Assembly: GCA_022592435.1 (NCBI GenBank)
Contig: JABYQS010000060.1
Location: 1-64,000, forward strand
DNA length: 64,000 bases
Direction: 5' to 3'
Origin: Cerioporus squamosus
Taxonomy: Eukaryota > Basidiomycota > Agaricomycetes > Polyporales > Polyporaceae
In this document: positions 12,035 through 23,638 of the stretch, piece by piece
How the letters are laid out: each line of letters begins with the position of its first letter
Numbering within the stretch: the stretch's first letter is position 1
Position numbers and translations under genes: made by a program
The notes under the pieces: generated by a model
The model's input: the letters and a program-made list of their open reading frames with translations, nothing else
What the model was told of the DNA's origin: nothing
The model's database searches: none

Positions 12035-12693
12035 GCCGCAGACAATGGGCTTGGGCGCCTGCGAACCTTCGCCCGAACGATGACATTGACCCTTCTGGAT
12101 TCCTTGCTGCCAGCTTGTCTTTCGCTCCTTGCTGTGTGCTCATCAGGTCTACAGTACTCGAATCGTCATGAGTCATGACGCGACTCTTTATGGATAGGAG
12201 AGTAACTGTGGTGACTATTGACCAAGCCTCCGACACACGGCCCGGGTGTTGGGTCAGATCAGGGCTGCATGTATGTAGGACAGCCTGAAGGAGGATACAC
12301 GGAGATCGTATACCAGCGGTCTCAAAGTACACGCGCGGGTTGAGGTGAGTACTTGTCCGTGCCGGCATGTGGTTATACATGCTGCCGCAGCTGGGAGGTT
12401 CACGCCACAACGTCAGCTTGCTCCATGCCAGAGGTTATTCCTATGCTCTGGAGTCGGCATTCCCGGTCTTCGTTTACTTACTTTGTCTTGATCGATGTGA
12501 CGAGCTGGAGAGCGTGCGCAGTGACAGGTTGACATGCCCCTGTCGTGGAGCTGCGCAGTGTCGCCACCGACCTCATAGGTCTCGCCAGTGTCGTCCTCGT
12601 CCTCGTCCTCTTCTCCATCTCTCCTGGCCAAGAAACAACGTCGTCATGGTCTTCACAAGAGCCGTCTAAGCCGCAGATACCCCCCGGCAAGCC
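12035..12693. promoter_or_regulatory. shared divergent promoter region
   Basis: About 660 bp separates the likely start of the minus-strand acidic membrane protein (12034) from the plus-strand start at 12694. The right half is CT-rich (cctcgtcctcgtcctcttctcc). No specific operator was identified. Confidence 0.4.
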
Positions 12694-14057
12694 ATGGATA
12701 TACCACAATCTCCTCTCCGTTTTGCCTACAACATCTTCGTCGCGTCTCTCTTCATCTTCGTCTCCTACCTCCTCAATCGCCCCATCCACGGCCACAGACT
12801 CTCAATAGGCCGCCTCTCCTTCTCTGGGGCTCATGACATCAAGTACCAAGCCACCGTCGCATCCGCGACCTACACCTTCACCTTCACCGCTGCGTCTCTA
12901 ACCTGGCGGCTACACCTCCCGCACGCGACAGACCCGCGCTGGTGCATCATCACCTGCGACTCTATCTTCTATACCTCGACGACCGGCGACGTCTCCACAG
13001 CGCGCTTAGAGACCGTCCTCTGGTTCTTCCCCGTCTTCTTCCGTTACACCGCCGGGCCATGGGTCAACATCACCATCGATGGGCTGCGTATACGCGTCCA
13101 CCGGAGCACGGAAACCCCGTACTTCATCCAGAGGCTGCGCGAGAACCTGGTGGGAACGTTTCTTACGGGGGAGATCTTGAGGGCAGACGTGTTCCGGACG
13201 ACGTTCAGGTTCGCGGGCTTGTCGGAGCGGCCGGAGCTGAAGCCTGAGGGGTACACGAGGCCCGAGAGTATGCTGCATGCGGAGGAGCCCAGCGAGGACA
13301 CGGGGGATGGCGAGAGCGTACGCACGACTGACGACGACGGCTACGCATCCGCTGGCGACAGTGAGGAGGTCGAGCGGTGTGATGGTGAAGGCGAAGAACA
13401 GGAAGAAGAGGACCGCAAGTACCGCACGCAGCCGCTCACGCCGTACCACGATGACGAGATGGCGTTCAATGTACTTGCGCGCACGCTGCACATCAACAAC
13501 CACGAGGGGCGCATATACACGTTTGGGCGCATCGACTCGCAGATCCGGCGCGACTGGACGCGCGATCGCGGCTCGCTCGTGCTCGTCGCGGAGGAGTGCC
13601 GCTGGGTGCACGTCCACTTCCCGTTCGAGCGCGTCGCGCCGCGCACGGGGTTCACGTAAGTTGTCCTGCCCTCAGCTGTCGACGGCTCGTGAAGCTCACA
13701 CACGCTCTGATCTCCACAGACAGCTGCTGTCTTCCTTCTTCCACTTCCCGATCGACCTCGTCCGGACGTTCAACTACCCCGTGAGCAGCACAAACCTCTA
13801 TATCACCCGCGTGGACGTAACCTTTGACTCTTTCCGCGTAAGTGCCTTCCGTACTTACTCCCGGCGCGATCTATACTGACGACGCGATACAGCTGCGCGA
13901 TGCGGAGCTGCTCAAGCAGGGTTTCTCCCTCATACGTCAGAAGACCATGACCAGCGGCATCGATTTCAGCGACATCTTCCTCGACGCGGTCATGCACGCG
14001 TGCAGGCCCGCTCCTGGTTCTGATGGTGCGCACGAAGGTGAGAACGTCCGCAACTAA
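12694..14057 (+). CDS. short Fmp27/Hobbit-like (RBG-type) membrane protein
   Basis: Three exons: 12694-13655, 13720-13837 and 13893-14057, all in phase, 414 aa. Residues about 8-24 form one transmembrane helix (AYNIFVASLFIFVSYLL), followed at once by HRLSIGRLSFSGAHDIKYQ. That resembles the start of the SABRE/Fmp27/Hobbit lipid-transfer bridge proteins, where a membrane anchor leads into beta-strand groove repeats. A further beta-rich stretch (PWVNITIDGLRIRVHR) supports this. A Glu/Asp-rich loop lies at about residues 190-255 and a beta-rich part follows. Fmp27-type proteins normally exceed 2,000 residues, so this would be only the N-terminal region or a separate short paralog. The family call rests on resemblance of the N-terminus only. 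Confidence 0.6.
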
Positions 14058-14508
14058 AAACGACAGTGGTCCGCCGATCTCCCTTGGCTACTTCAGATCT
14101 CTCCTAGACATTGGACACGCGATTGCACGGACCCACGCTCGTACACGACATACACACCTGCATGATACACGGACCCGCTGATACCTGTCACTGAGATCAC
14201 CTAGACGTTAGACATCGCAATGTAGCCATAGTCTCCAAGCCCTTTCGCCTCGCCTCTGGCATGTGCATCGAAGAATGAGCAGCTGGCCCCAAATTTGTGG
14301 TCGGCCTTCAGATGTATCAAGTCTCTGGACATGGTCATAGAATACCAGGAGCGATTGAGGCACGACGAGCTCGAGCTCGAGTCGCTATCAGCTATAAACG
14401 AGAGGATACTTCACAGACGAGGTACAGAAGGAAGCACAGCTGCAGATACAATGCGGGCTTTACGGATACATGATTGTCAGCACACGAAACCTTGACAGGC
14501 ATACAAAG
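14058..14508. other. convergent intergenic region
   Basis: 3' ends of the Fmp27-like gene (plus) and the FunK1 gene (minus) face each other here. Nothing else was recognised. Confidence 0.4.
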
Positions 14509-17101
14509 CTAGCAAGACACGCTCAGGTTCTTCCCGACGAGCTTCCTCCCACCCTTTCCGTCACTTCGTTCTCTGACGAGACTAGTCACACTCGAGCTCT
14601 TCCGCGCCTTCTTGTACGGCCCGCTTGCCGGCCGAGTTGGGAACCCGGAGTCAGTCCACGTCCTTTTCCTGCTCACGCGATGACCACGAGCTTTCTCGCG
14701 CTGCACTCTGTCGACGCGCGGCCACACCTTGCGGATCGCGCGCATGCACGCGCTCACCATCCGGCTGTGGTCGCGCAGTGGAGACATGGCGGGGTCGCGC
14801 GCCGGCACACTGGGAGGCTGCGGGCTGGGAGCAGCCTCGAGTTCGTCTTCGTCCGCTGCTGGATCCAGGTCAAAATCGGGCAGGCCGGATTGCAAGCCGC
14901 ACACGGCGCCGTCCTCGAAACAGCCGTCTACATCCCGATAAGAAGTCGAGGTGGCGGGCGGCGGGTAGACGTGCTGGTAGTGCAGCTTGCACAGGCGAGA
15001 GAGCTCCTCGAGCAGCAGGCCCATGGGGTGCCCATCAGGGAGACCCTTGACGAACGACGTGCCGTTCTGCACCTTCTCCAGCTTGAGCGCGCTGCCTTTC
15101 CTCTTCCCGGGGTTGGAGGTCGGGACGACGGTGTAGTACGCCGCCTGAAGGAGGTATGCGAGCTCCTCGGTCGACAGCACGTCCGGGCGGGTGAGGTGCT
15201 TGAGCGCGCAGAGGTTGAGGACGTGCATGAACGACTCGAGGTCGTCTGCCAGCCCGTGCGGAGCCTCGGGGTGCTCCTGCAGGTGCGCGGACACGAACGG
15301 CCATGAGCGAGAGCTGGAGTGATCGGGTATATCAGGTCCCCCGGGATCGTGGACGTGGCGGGGGGCAGCGAGCTCCCAGCCAGCGAGCAATCTGTGAGTC
15401 GTGACCGGATCTGGCCGCCCCGTTTCGGAGGCGTCGTATATCAGTATGCTGTCTGTACTGATATCGCAGTGGAGGAGGTCACAGTCCCTCCACGCCTTGG
15501 CGTGAGCTGCACGGGGGAAAGGTCTCGGTCACTGCCGTTGCTACGGTGTGAAGACGGAGCTTGGGACTCACCCACAAGAGCCCACGTCACGCATTTGACG
15601 AGCTCAAACGCGTTGGTGAAGTCCTCGAGAGGACGGCAGATCTCCCTGAAGACTAGTCGGGCGTGTACACGCCCTTCCTGCGCGCACGCGGCCGTGCGCT
15701 GAGGCTCGCCTTCCAGGAGCACGTCCCCGCCGCCGAGCAAGGTGGGGATGTAGAGCTCGCCTGGCGCGTTCTCCCGGAGGTGGAGGTACGTCTCGAGCTC
15801 ACTCCGTGCCTTCGCGGAGTCGACGCGCCAGGTGTCCTTGATGAACACGACCTGGTCGCCGATGAGATCGTATGCTACGAAGGTCCGCGTGCCGCGCCCA
15901 GTTAGAGACGTGTTAACGGAAGAAGGCTTGCCAACGAGGAACTGGCGGCGAGAGGGAGGAGTGCCCCGAGTGAGAGCTTTGCCATCTGGAGAGAAGGGTG
16001 CGTCCACGGTGAGCTTGTACACCGGCCAGCCCTCAGACGCGGCTTGGTACAGGCCGCGCTGCGTCGCCGACTCTTCGGGGTACTTCCCAGCCAAGCTCCT
16101 GAAAAGTGTCGCCTCCTCGTCCGATGCTCTCGTCGCACTGGGGTCGTACCCGCGCAGGGCGAGGCTCAACTTGGAGAGCCGGTAAAAGAATGTTGCGATA
16201 AACTCTGGGTGCGTGAGGTAGTTGAACTCCTCCGAGACGACTGCGCCAGAACGGTCGAAGCGCACGAGTCGGGCGCAGTCCTGCAGGAACACGACCACGC
16301 AGATCGATTGGCGGTGCTGCCCATTGAACACTTCCGTGGCGTACTCGACGAGCTGGCCGCGGCTCAGGCAACGATCGCGTCCGCTGGGAAGGAACGGGCT
16401 GCGCGGAGTGTGCCGAGAGGAAAACGGGAAGGCCCTCGGGTCCCACTTGACTTCGATCAGGACCTCGACGGAGAACCAAGCGACACGGGCGTCGGTGTGC
16501 GCGCCAGGAGAGGAGAGGAGACCAGCGCGCTCGGTCTTGGGATAGATGCCGAGGTCGGGACGGAGGGCTCTGCGGTCGTCTTCACCAGTTGAGCCAGCGG
16601 CCAAGACGTCGGGAAGACGGTCAGTTGAAAGGGCTTCGTACTGCGTACATCCGACTGTGTTCAGGGTGTCGTTCAGCCCAGCGACCTGATGCAGAACAAT
16701 CAGTTTCCTGACGACGGTATGCTGCAGAAAATACTCACCAACCCGCCATACATGCCTTCTTCCTGATGCTCGAGATCGATGGCAAAGGGCTTCGGAGTCA
16801 CGCTCGTAGGAAGCTCGCCTCCAACAGACGCATAGCGTTGCATCCATTCAGTGAGAGGCAACTCGCGCCACTTCGTCTCGCGGTCGAGCTCAAGACGCCT
16901 CTGCTCGTGCTTCACCGAACCAGTCTCGGCAAAGCTCCCGCCACGTGGTCCAGGAGACGAAGAGACGTCGGGGAGCGTCTGCGCAGATTCCGTGCGGTGC
17001 AAGCGAGCGCGGCCATCACCGGGAGGTTGGCTAGGATGGGGAGGGGGCTCTCCCGAGGTGGGAGAAGGTCCGCACGTTGGCGGACCCATATTGCAAAGCA
17101 T
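14509..17101 (-). CDS. FunK1 fungal-type protein kinase, probably inactive
   Basis: Three exons on the minus strand: 17101-16739, 16685-15572 and 15506-14509, in phase, 824 aa. The N-terminal 150 residues hold a basic/Pro-rich region and then a restriction-fold-like segment typical of the family (VAWFSVEVLIEVKW, YATEVFNGQHRQS). The kinase part has the ATP-binding Lys in VVFIKDTW. The catalytic loop reads HCDISTDSILI and the DFG-equivalent reads AGWELA. In active kinases these positions carry HRD....N and a Mg-binding Asp; here the Asn is Ser and the Asp is Gly. A Lys/Arg-rich C-terminal tail ends in KNLSVSC. FunK1 proteins are expanded in Agaricomycetes; substrates are unknown. Start ATG 17101 was chosen because the longer frame upstream has only a TTG. 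Confidence 0.88.
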
Positions 17102-17715
17102 GTGAGTGTCGGATTGGGCTGCAAGGAGCAAACGGATTGGGATGTGTAGCGGGGAGTCGAGTCAGAGCTCGCAAGGAGACCCCAATCGAGTGAGCCTGTG
17201 TTATACCTGGAGGGTCTGACATATGCGGAAGGGCAGATCATGAGTATCATTGCATCGGACGGGTCCAGGTTACTTCGATGGCTGGCTGATAGAACCGCGG
17301 GCGGTGTGCAGACGCTCGGAGAAGCACTTTGTGGGCGTCGGTCCTCCCACATGCCTTCCAGTTATGGGTCGTCGACATTGCCTGCTGGCCATTGGAAGAG
17401 ACGATCAGAGAAAGGGTGTCTCCGACATCGGAAGAAGGATGAGTGTAATACTCACCTGACGGCTTCGCTTCGAGCAGGGCCAAGTGAGAGAGGGTGCAGT
17501 GCACGCGCGCCCTACTATGAAGGGCCGAACAAGAGCCCAGGGATGTAGGTGTGGGCAACCATGTTGCACGAGGGTGGTTGTGTGGGCTGCCGGGATCGAA
17601 CGCACACGAACGATAATGACTAGACCTAGAGACAAGTGAGAGGCAGCCGCAGTGCAGCCTGAGGAAGGCGGCTGTGCGCTGTCCTCAGGCGCTTACGACT
17701 TGATCCTCCTCCACG
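17102..17715. promoter_or_regulatory. divergent intergenic region
   Basis: 5' flanks of the FunK1 gene (minus) and the 163-aa gene (plus). No TATA box or operator is convincing. Confidence 0.35.
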
Positions 17716-18207
17716 ATGTCCGTCCCATCCTCTTGTCAGTCTGGTACTCGTCCATACATCCCTGTCACAGACCCACGTGCTCGTGCTCCTGAGTTTGCGG
17801 CGCGACTACATCAGGGACGCTCGCCAAGCCGAGCTTTGGCGGTTAAGCTCGACGCTGAGGACTGTATCATGCGGTGGGCAGAGATCCTGTACGAGGAGGT
17901 CTATCCCGGCCAACGTTCGCAGATGTCGCCGGAGGAATTCCGCGAGGACATCAAGGACATGAGGACTCTCACAGTGAATTATATGGCGTACAGGGTCTAC
18001 TGCGAGTTCCCCAACGTGCCTCGCCTCGGCCGCGCCGGCCTCCTGGTTCCATGTCCGAAATTGACGTGGCTGTTTGTCTTCAAGGACAATAGTTCGCATG
18101 AAGTACGCCATGCTCCGCTCGACCCGGTGGACGTGCAAGGCGTGAAGGCATTCTTGGGAGTGAAGAAGCAGGGCGCGAAGTGGTACGATGTGACCCGTCG
18201 GGTATGA
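17716..18207 (+). CDS. hypothetical protein, 163 aa
   Basis: An uninterrupted frame from ATG 17716 to the stop at 18205-18207. Composition is protein-like: an acidic helical segment (PEEFREDIKDMRTLTVNYM), then a mixed stretch (PKLTWLFVFKD) and a C-terminus GAKWYDVTRRV. No signal peptide or transmembrane helix. An alternative 3' end is possible. The GTATGA at the stop region could be a donor, with an acceptor near 18265 (tgcatgcag), replacing the last residue by FAEESHPATS. No family recognised. Confidence 0.5.
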   Translation: MSVPSSCQSGTRPYIPVTDPRARAPEFAARLHQGRSPSRALAVKLDAEDCIMRWAEILYEEVYPGQRSQMSPEEFREDIKDMRTLTVNYMAYRVYCEFPNVPRLGRAGLLVPCPKLTWLFVFKDNSSHEVRHAPLDPVDVQGVKAFLGVKKQGAKWYDVTRRV

Positions 18208-21013
18208 GTGAACTGTGCGTGCGCGGAGGGTTATCTGGGCCTTACGTTCTGACGTTTGCATGCAGTTCGCAGAAGAATCCCACCCTGCCACGAGCATCGG
18301 ACGCTTAAGAAGGCTTTCCGCGGAAGCTGACTGTGCGTGTAATTTCCGTCTAACTTTCCGCGTTGGTTGCGGTTGAAGTCGTCTGAACACTAGTGGTTTC
18401 TGTGTCCATATTCCAGCGTATCTGAGTGCGCTCGGGCGCCGAGAGCGTGCAGTATATCACAACGCCGCGTCGACTGCGCTGATACAGCAAACAGAATATG
18501 AGTTAACTTCCTTCCAAAACTGAAGTGGCCACTCGATGAGCTCGTGGGCGCGGAAACCGAGGAGAACGCTCATTATTGGCACCCATTATTTGTGGTACTA
18601 AGCCAGTCTCACACTCTGCCGCGCTCCGATATCCCGGCATGCGCATTGTTCAGGCCCTGTCCGAACGACGTCCGGGCCTGTTCCTGTGCCTTGGCTCCTG
18701 CAGCATTGTGCTGATGTGTGGCCTCACCTCGACTGCTCGCGGATGGTCCTCCTCACCGTCGCGTTGTCCCTGCTCAACTAGCACGGCATGAAGGACGGGC
18801 ACGGGGCACGTCTTACTCTTGGAACCTTGCCCCGGTTCTGTGCGGCAGAGCTCAGCCGCTACCGCGATTTACATTCCCTACCGGCCGCATAGGGAGGTTT
18901 ACCCCGGCAGCCCGCATGCCCGTAGAATTGCATTGCTATACGAGGCAGGAAGTCCGCCCGCGGACCAGGATTAGTCTCGCCCATCAGCACCGCACCCGGG
19001 CGCAAACCTTGTCTTGTATTGCCCGTCACCATTGGGTAGACTGGCCGGCGTGGTCCTTTATCTTCAGATCCACCGCAGCCTTGGTGACATGCGGCATGTG
19101 CTACTGGTCCGTAGTTTCCCATTCCGACGACAAAGTTATAGGATGCGTTGACACCCGTCGTACCTGTGTGAGTAATAGTCCATACGTGTGCATGCTGAAA
19201 GACGCGACTCTCAGGGATTCAGAGCTATATGCGGCTGACTCTGGTGCGTTGCTGCGAGCTTCTGTGGCGGGCGCAACCGTGCAGGCTTCGAGAAAAAGGC
19301 TCGCAGTACCTCAAGACCCCAGAAAGCACATGCTAGCTGCATAAGAGGTCGTGGAGCGTCCATCGCAAGCCCAGTTTGCCCCAACTAGCAAGATGGACCT
19401 GACAAACCCCGAGATCAAGACGCCGCCCGTCTGACGGACTCAATGAGCTGCTTCGCGTCTCGCTCCTCAGCGCCGTCCCCGGCCCATGCTCTTCGCAAAT
19501 TCCTGATACCCAGAACGTATGTCCGACTTCCAATGGACTCGGGCTCACATACATCTGACGTCTTCCTAGGACAGGCAGGTACGAACAATGCTATCCCTAT
19601 TGGAGACTAAAGAAAGCGCGTTATGGCATCCCGCTTGCCCTGGGTAAGGGAATCTCTGGGCTCCTTCGCTGCCCACGGTTTCCAGATACCAGTACATCTA
19701 GAAGCTATCAACAGTAGCGGTACTAGCATCTCGAGGACTGCGCAGGAACCCAATATCCCGAAGCAATGTCACAGGCCGGCCCGCCAGCCTGTGCGCTTCT
19801 TGTCTCGTGTGCATCCCTCGACGCCGAGAGGGCAGATGACGATAAGAAGCCTCAGGCCTCAGGCTTGGAGATGCTCGTCGGGGATGCAAGCGCAGTGAAC
19901 CTTCGCTCTGCAGCCGGCTCCGCGGGAAGCATCGCTCTTGCTTCCCGCGTGAGCGGGGGGCAGCACTCTCTCATGTCGATGAGGGAGCGGCCGTGTCTCC
20001 CGGACAGCACTTAATCATGAGATGGCGAAGTACCAGCAGTGCAGAAGCCCGCCGCGAGCATGGTCGACTTAACAGCAACAGGAAGCCCAACTTCCAGGAC
20101 AGTGATGAGCATGTGTTTGTACAAGCCCACTTGGCCGTGCCGTACATGACATAACGGGCCCTGTGGCATTAAGCTCAAGCTCGCCCGCCGGTATCTGAGC
20201 GTAGCTATATGATGTTGCCCCGCAGGCCTAGTGCTGGAGTGCATGTGCGAGGTCACCGGACACCGGTCTGCAAGGTTGGCCTTTGGGGACGGACACTGAC
20301 AACACCTCCGTGTCCACTGGTATACTTCCAATAATCTCAAGCCGCGGGCATTCCGGTTGATTAGCCCTTCCTCCCCAATCTATCCAATTGGAACCCTAGG
20401 AACCCCGTGGGGACCGGAGATCTTATCGCCAAGAGGCTCGCGCAGGTAAGGCTTGAAACATGACTTGCAAAGCAGCCATTCGTACGACGGACGGAGCGCT
20501 TTGATCTCGTCTTGCAGAGATAAAGTTCCATATACTCTACGCCGAGACGTCCGTTATAACTGTCGCGCTCACCATGACGCCATGCCGTGCCTTAAGTATA
20601 GCATAGGGTCCTACGCTAGTACTGTAGGGAGCACCCGGAGAGTACTCACAACACACGCATGCCGAGAGAACTTCCGATGTGCACGGCGGGTCGGTTCCAG
20701 ATGGCGCCACTGGCATGTGCACGCGCGCAATCTCATTCAGAGGGAGAACTCACTGTCAGAAGCCCGCTGAAGTCGGCGACCCGGTATGACCGGGGCGACG
20801 CTAGTGTCATCGTCAAATAGGCCACAGGCGCGAATTCACTATCTGAATCCGGAGCGTGCCTGGCGTCCTCCGATAGGAACGCCGGATTTGGGACAAAACG
20901 AACGGGGACCAGGAGGGGGCACTTGCGTGTATAACGAACCAATGCCCGAGTACAACAGGGCAAAGCCCACATATTGAACGAGCTGCTACGCTCGCAACGC
21001 ATGCAGCGACCAC
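18208..21013. other. 2.8 kb without a recognisable gene
   Basis: Open frames here (for example 18718-19344 plus) lack family resemblance, biased codon use or consistent splice signals. Stretches such as 19610-20000 look like scrambled, formerly coding or repeat-derived DNA, but nothing could be named. Confidence 0.45.
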
Positions 21014-23518
21014 TCAGTACAGCGCAAGCGCATCCACGACGACGTTTGGAGACTGCAACAGACGCCTCATCAGCATTCGACGTCGACCAAGGCCACCAGG
21101 CACAGAGATCAAAAAGACCACATACGAGGTAATCATCGCCGCTCGAGCCGGACGCAACGTAGATGGTGAGCGTGTTCGAGCCCGACACCAGCGTCCCCGA
21201 CGGGATCGCGTACGTATACTCGTTGTTGATCCCGCGCCACGTCCCGCGCGTCACCCCGCGGCTGTTGAGGTCCGTCGGCGCCGCGGGCACGCTGCTGCTC
21301 CACCCGTTCACGGTCACCGTCGGGCGCCCGCCCGCGAACGAAAGCGTCGTCGCGATCTTGAGCGTGCGCGCGCCGGTCTGGGAGGACGAGAGGTTGAACT
21401 TGACCGTCACGGGCCCGATCGCCTTGAAGATCGCCATGGGGAACTCGGACACGGACGAGGAGCCGACGGTGTAGGTGATCCCGGACCAGCCGCCCATGCG
21501 CGAGTCCGACGGGTGCATCGTCTCGATCTTGTCGGCGTTCTTGAAGCCCGCGGGCGTGCCGTCAAAGTCGCCGATCTGCCAGATGTAGGTCGTTTTCTGG
21601 GCCGAGCAGGGGTGGCGGCACGGCGTCAGCTCCGGGGATCGGGGCCAAGGGAGTGCGAACAGATAGCTATTACTCACGTCGTCGGCGTTCGAGTCGGCAA
21701 TGTTCGCGGTCACCGTCGTGCCGGTGGAGACCGTGACGGTGGTCGTGCCGACCGCAAGTTCGTTCTTGTAGACTACATCCGACGCCCACGGTCCCCTTCA
21801 GCCACCACAAATACACGCGTGAGACGCTGAGCGTGACACTCACGAGTCTGAGTGTAGGTCCCGGGCTTCATCTTCGGCGACGTGAACGAGCCCGACGAGT
21901 CTGCCTTGACCCAGTACTGCGCCGCCGAGTTCGCCCAGCCGATGACGATCTTGTCCGAAAACGCAGACGGGATGCCGGAGGCCGTGCCCCTGACGTAGCC
22001 CCGGTTGGCGAACGTCGTGAGACCGCTCGGGTTGAGCGCCTCCCAGAACGTCGTGTCTGCGCCGTAAATGTGAGCGAAGAAGGGCCGGTCTCAAGGACGG
22101 GAACGGGGACGCACCGAAGTCGGCGGACGGGGCGGAGCCGGTGGTGAACCAGAGCGCGTAGGGACCGTGCAGGCCCTGGCGGTACGCTGCGTGCGGAATT
22201 CAATCGGGATGCGGAGGAAGAAGAGGCAGGCACGCAAGGAGTGCGCTTACATTCGGTCTGGACGTGTCCGGAGTTCTGTAGAAGATACGGCGTAAGCTGC
22301 TGCGTCATGCACGTTGTTCGTGTACCGTGGTATTTACCATGTCTGGAACGCGCGTATGAGCATTGCATCAACGCGCAAAGATAATCAGGGCAGACGCACA
22401 GAAATAGAGCTCCGATTGGTCCGCTGGACATATGTGGGAGCCAGTCTGTCAGTGATGCTCGGATGATGGGCGCTGCAGGTCGTACTAACCACCCTGGAAG
22501 TCAATGTCGCTGGGAAGCCAATGTGAGCGCTACGACTCTACGGGGATGTCCGAGCCTGGACGTACCGGAAGAAGGGGCCCCCAGAGCTGCTCTCGTAGCC
22601 GACCCCAGGGATGATCATGTAGGCACCTATGCCGTTGCCAGTGACGCCATGGACCTGGTCCTCGATGAACCGCTTTGACGAGTAAACTGCGCACCATCGT
22701 AGATCCAGTCAGCGACCGTCACGACCAGCACATAGCGGCAGATGGTGGCGTACACTTTGAACGGGTCTGTCCGTTGACCATGAACACGTCGCTGCCCTCG
22801 ATGGCACCGGAGTTGCCGTAGATCGTCGCAGGGGTCGGGCCGGTGGGGAGCGTCGCGCGGCTGAGACGGGCGATGAAGCGGAGCTCGCCGACGGACGGCT
22901 CTGCGGTCGTGCTGCAGTGTGATGAGGGCGCATATACTTCGGAACGGCACGGCACAACGCACTAGGTGGCCATGTGGATCGCGGGAGTCTTGTACTGCGC
23001 AACATACTGCAGAAGAAGGGAAGCAAAGTCCGTTGAGGCCAGGATAGAGCGCAGCACGGTGAATTGAGGAGAGCGTACGTACGTATTGGGTGAGAGTGGA
23101 GGTCTGGCAGGTGATCAGGATGTAGTTGTTGTTGTTACCGGTGCGGGCGTTCGTGCAGGAGGCAGAGCCAAGACCCGAAGACTGCATATACGGGACGTAG
23201 ATCAGCTTTAAACCTGCATTACCCAGGAGAGAGAAGGGACGTACGATTTGGCTGAACTTGCTGGAGTCCTGCGCCTCGATGCCGTTGAACTTCATGGACG
23301 TGATGTCGCCATTGCTGGAGTTGACTGCGGAGAAACATGTGTGAGCATCTGACTAGTACGAGGAGGCACTACGCCAACAACGCACTGGTGAACACCAGAC
23401 CGCCGGCGGTGTCGACTGTCCAGGACGAGCCAGACGTGGTCAGGCCGAAGGCTGCAAAAGTCGGTGCAGCGAGCGCAACAAGCGGCAGGAGAGCGCGAAA
23501 GGCCTTGTTCAGCAGCAT
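21014..23518 (-). CDS. rhamnogalacturonan lyase, PL4 family, secreted
   Basis: Cleaves the rhamnogalacturonan-I backbone of pectin by beta-elimination. Fifteen exons (minus): 23518-23386, 23324-23245, 23181-23083, 23006-22963, 22911-22754, 22686-22566, 22509-22490, 22423-22400, 22342-22338, 22275-22251, 22186-22115, 22056-21844, 21772-21678, 21596-21126 and 21052-21014. All phases match, giving 532 aa, close to the fungal RGL4 length of about 530. Signal peptide residues 1 to about 22 ([22 protein letters not shown]). The catalytic domain shows LRFIARL, the TRSKFYSS lysine and the NSGHVQTE histidine known as active-site residues in Aspergillus RGL4. A fibronectin-III-like linker ([10 protein letters not shown]) follows, then a C-terminal carbohydrate-binding jelly roll ([34 protein letters not shown]). 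One exon is only 5 nt. Appears intact. Confidence 0.93.
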
Positions 23519-23630
23519 GATGGCAGCGACCACAGACCAAGTACTCGAGACCGGGCGGTATGTTCTCCGTATCCCAGAGACAAGGCCGCAGCTTGTCTGA
23601 AGGATGCTGTGATCGAACCACGATGGCGCC

Positions 23631-23638
23631 CTTATATA
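23631..23638 (-). promoter_or_regulatory. TATA box of the PL4 lyase gene
   Basis: TATATAAG on the minus strand, 113 bp upstream of the start codon at 23518. Its placement fits a core promoter with a 5' leader of about 80 nt. Inferred from motif and position only. Confidence 0.5.

Noticed and set aside
18718..19344. 208-aa plus-strand frame
   Set aside because: No motif, no neighbouring splice sites, residue mix like translated noncoding DNA.
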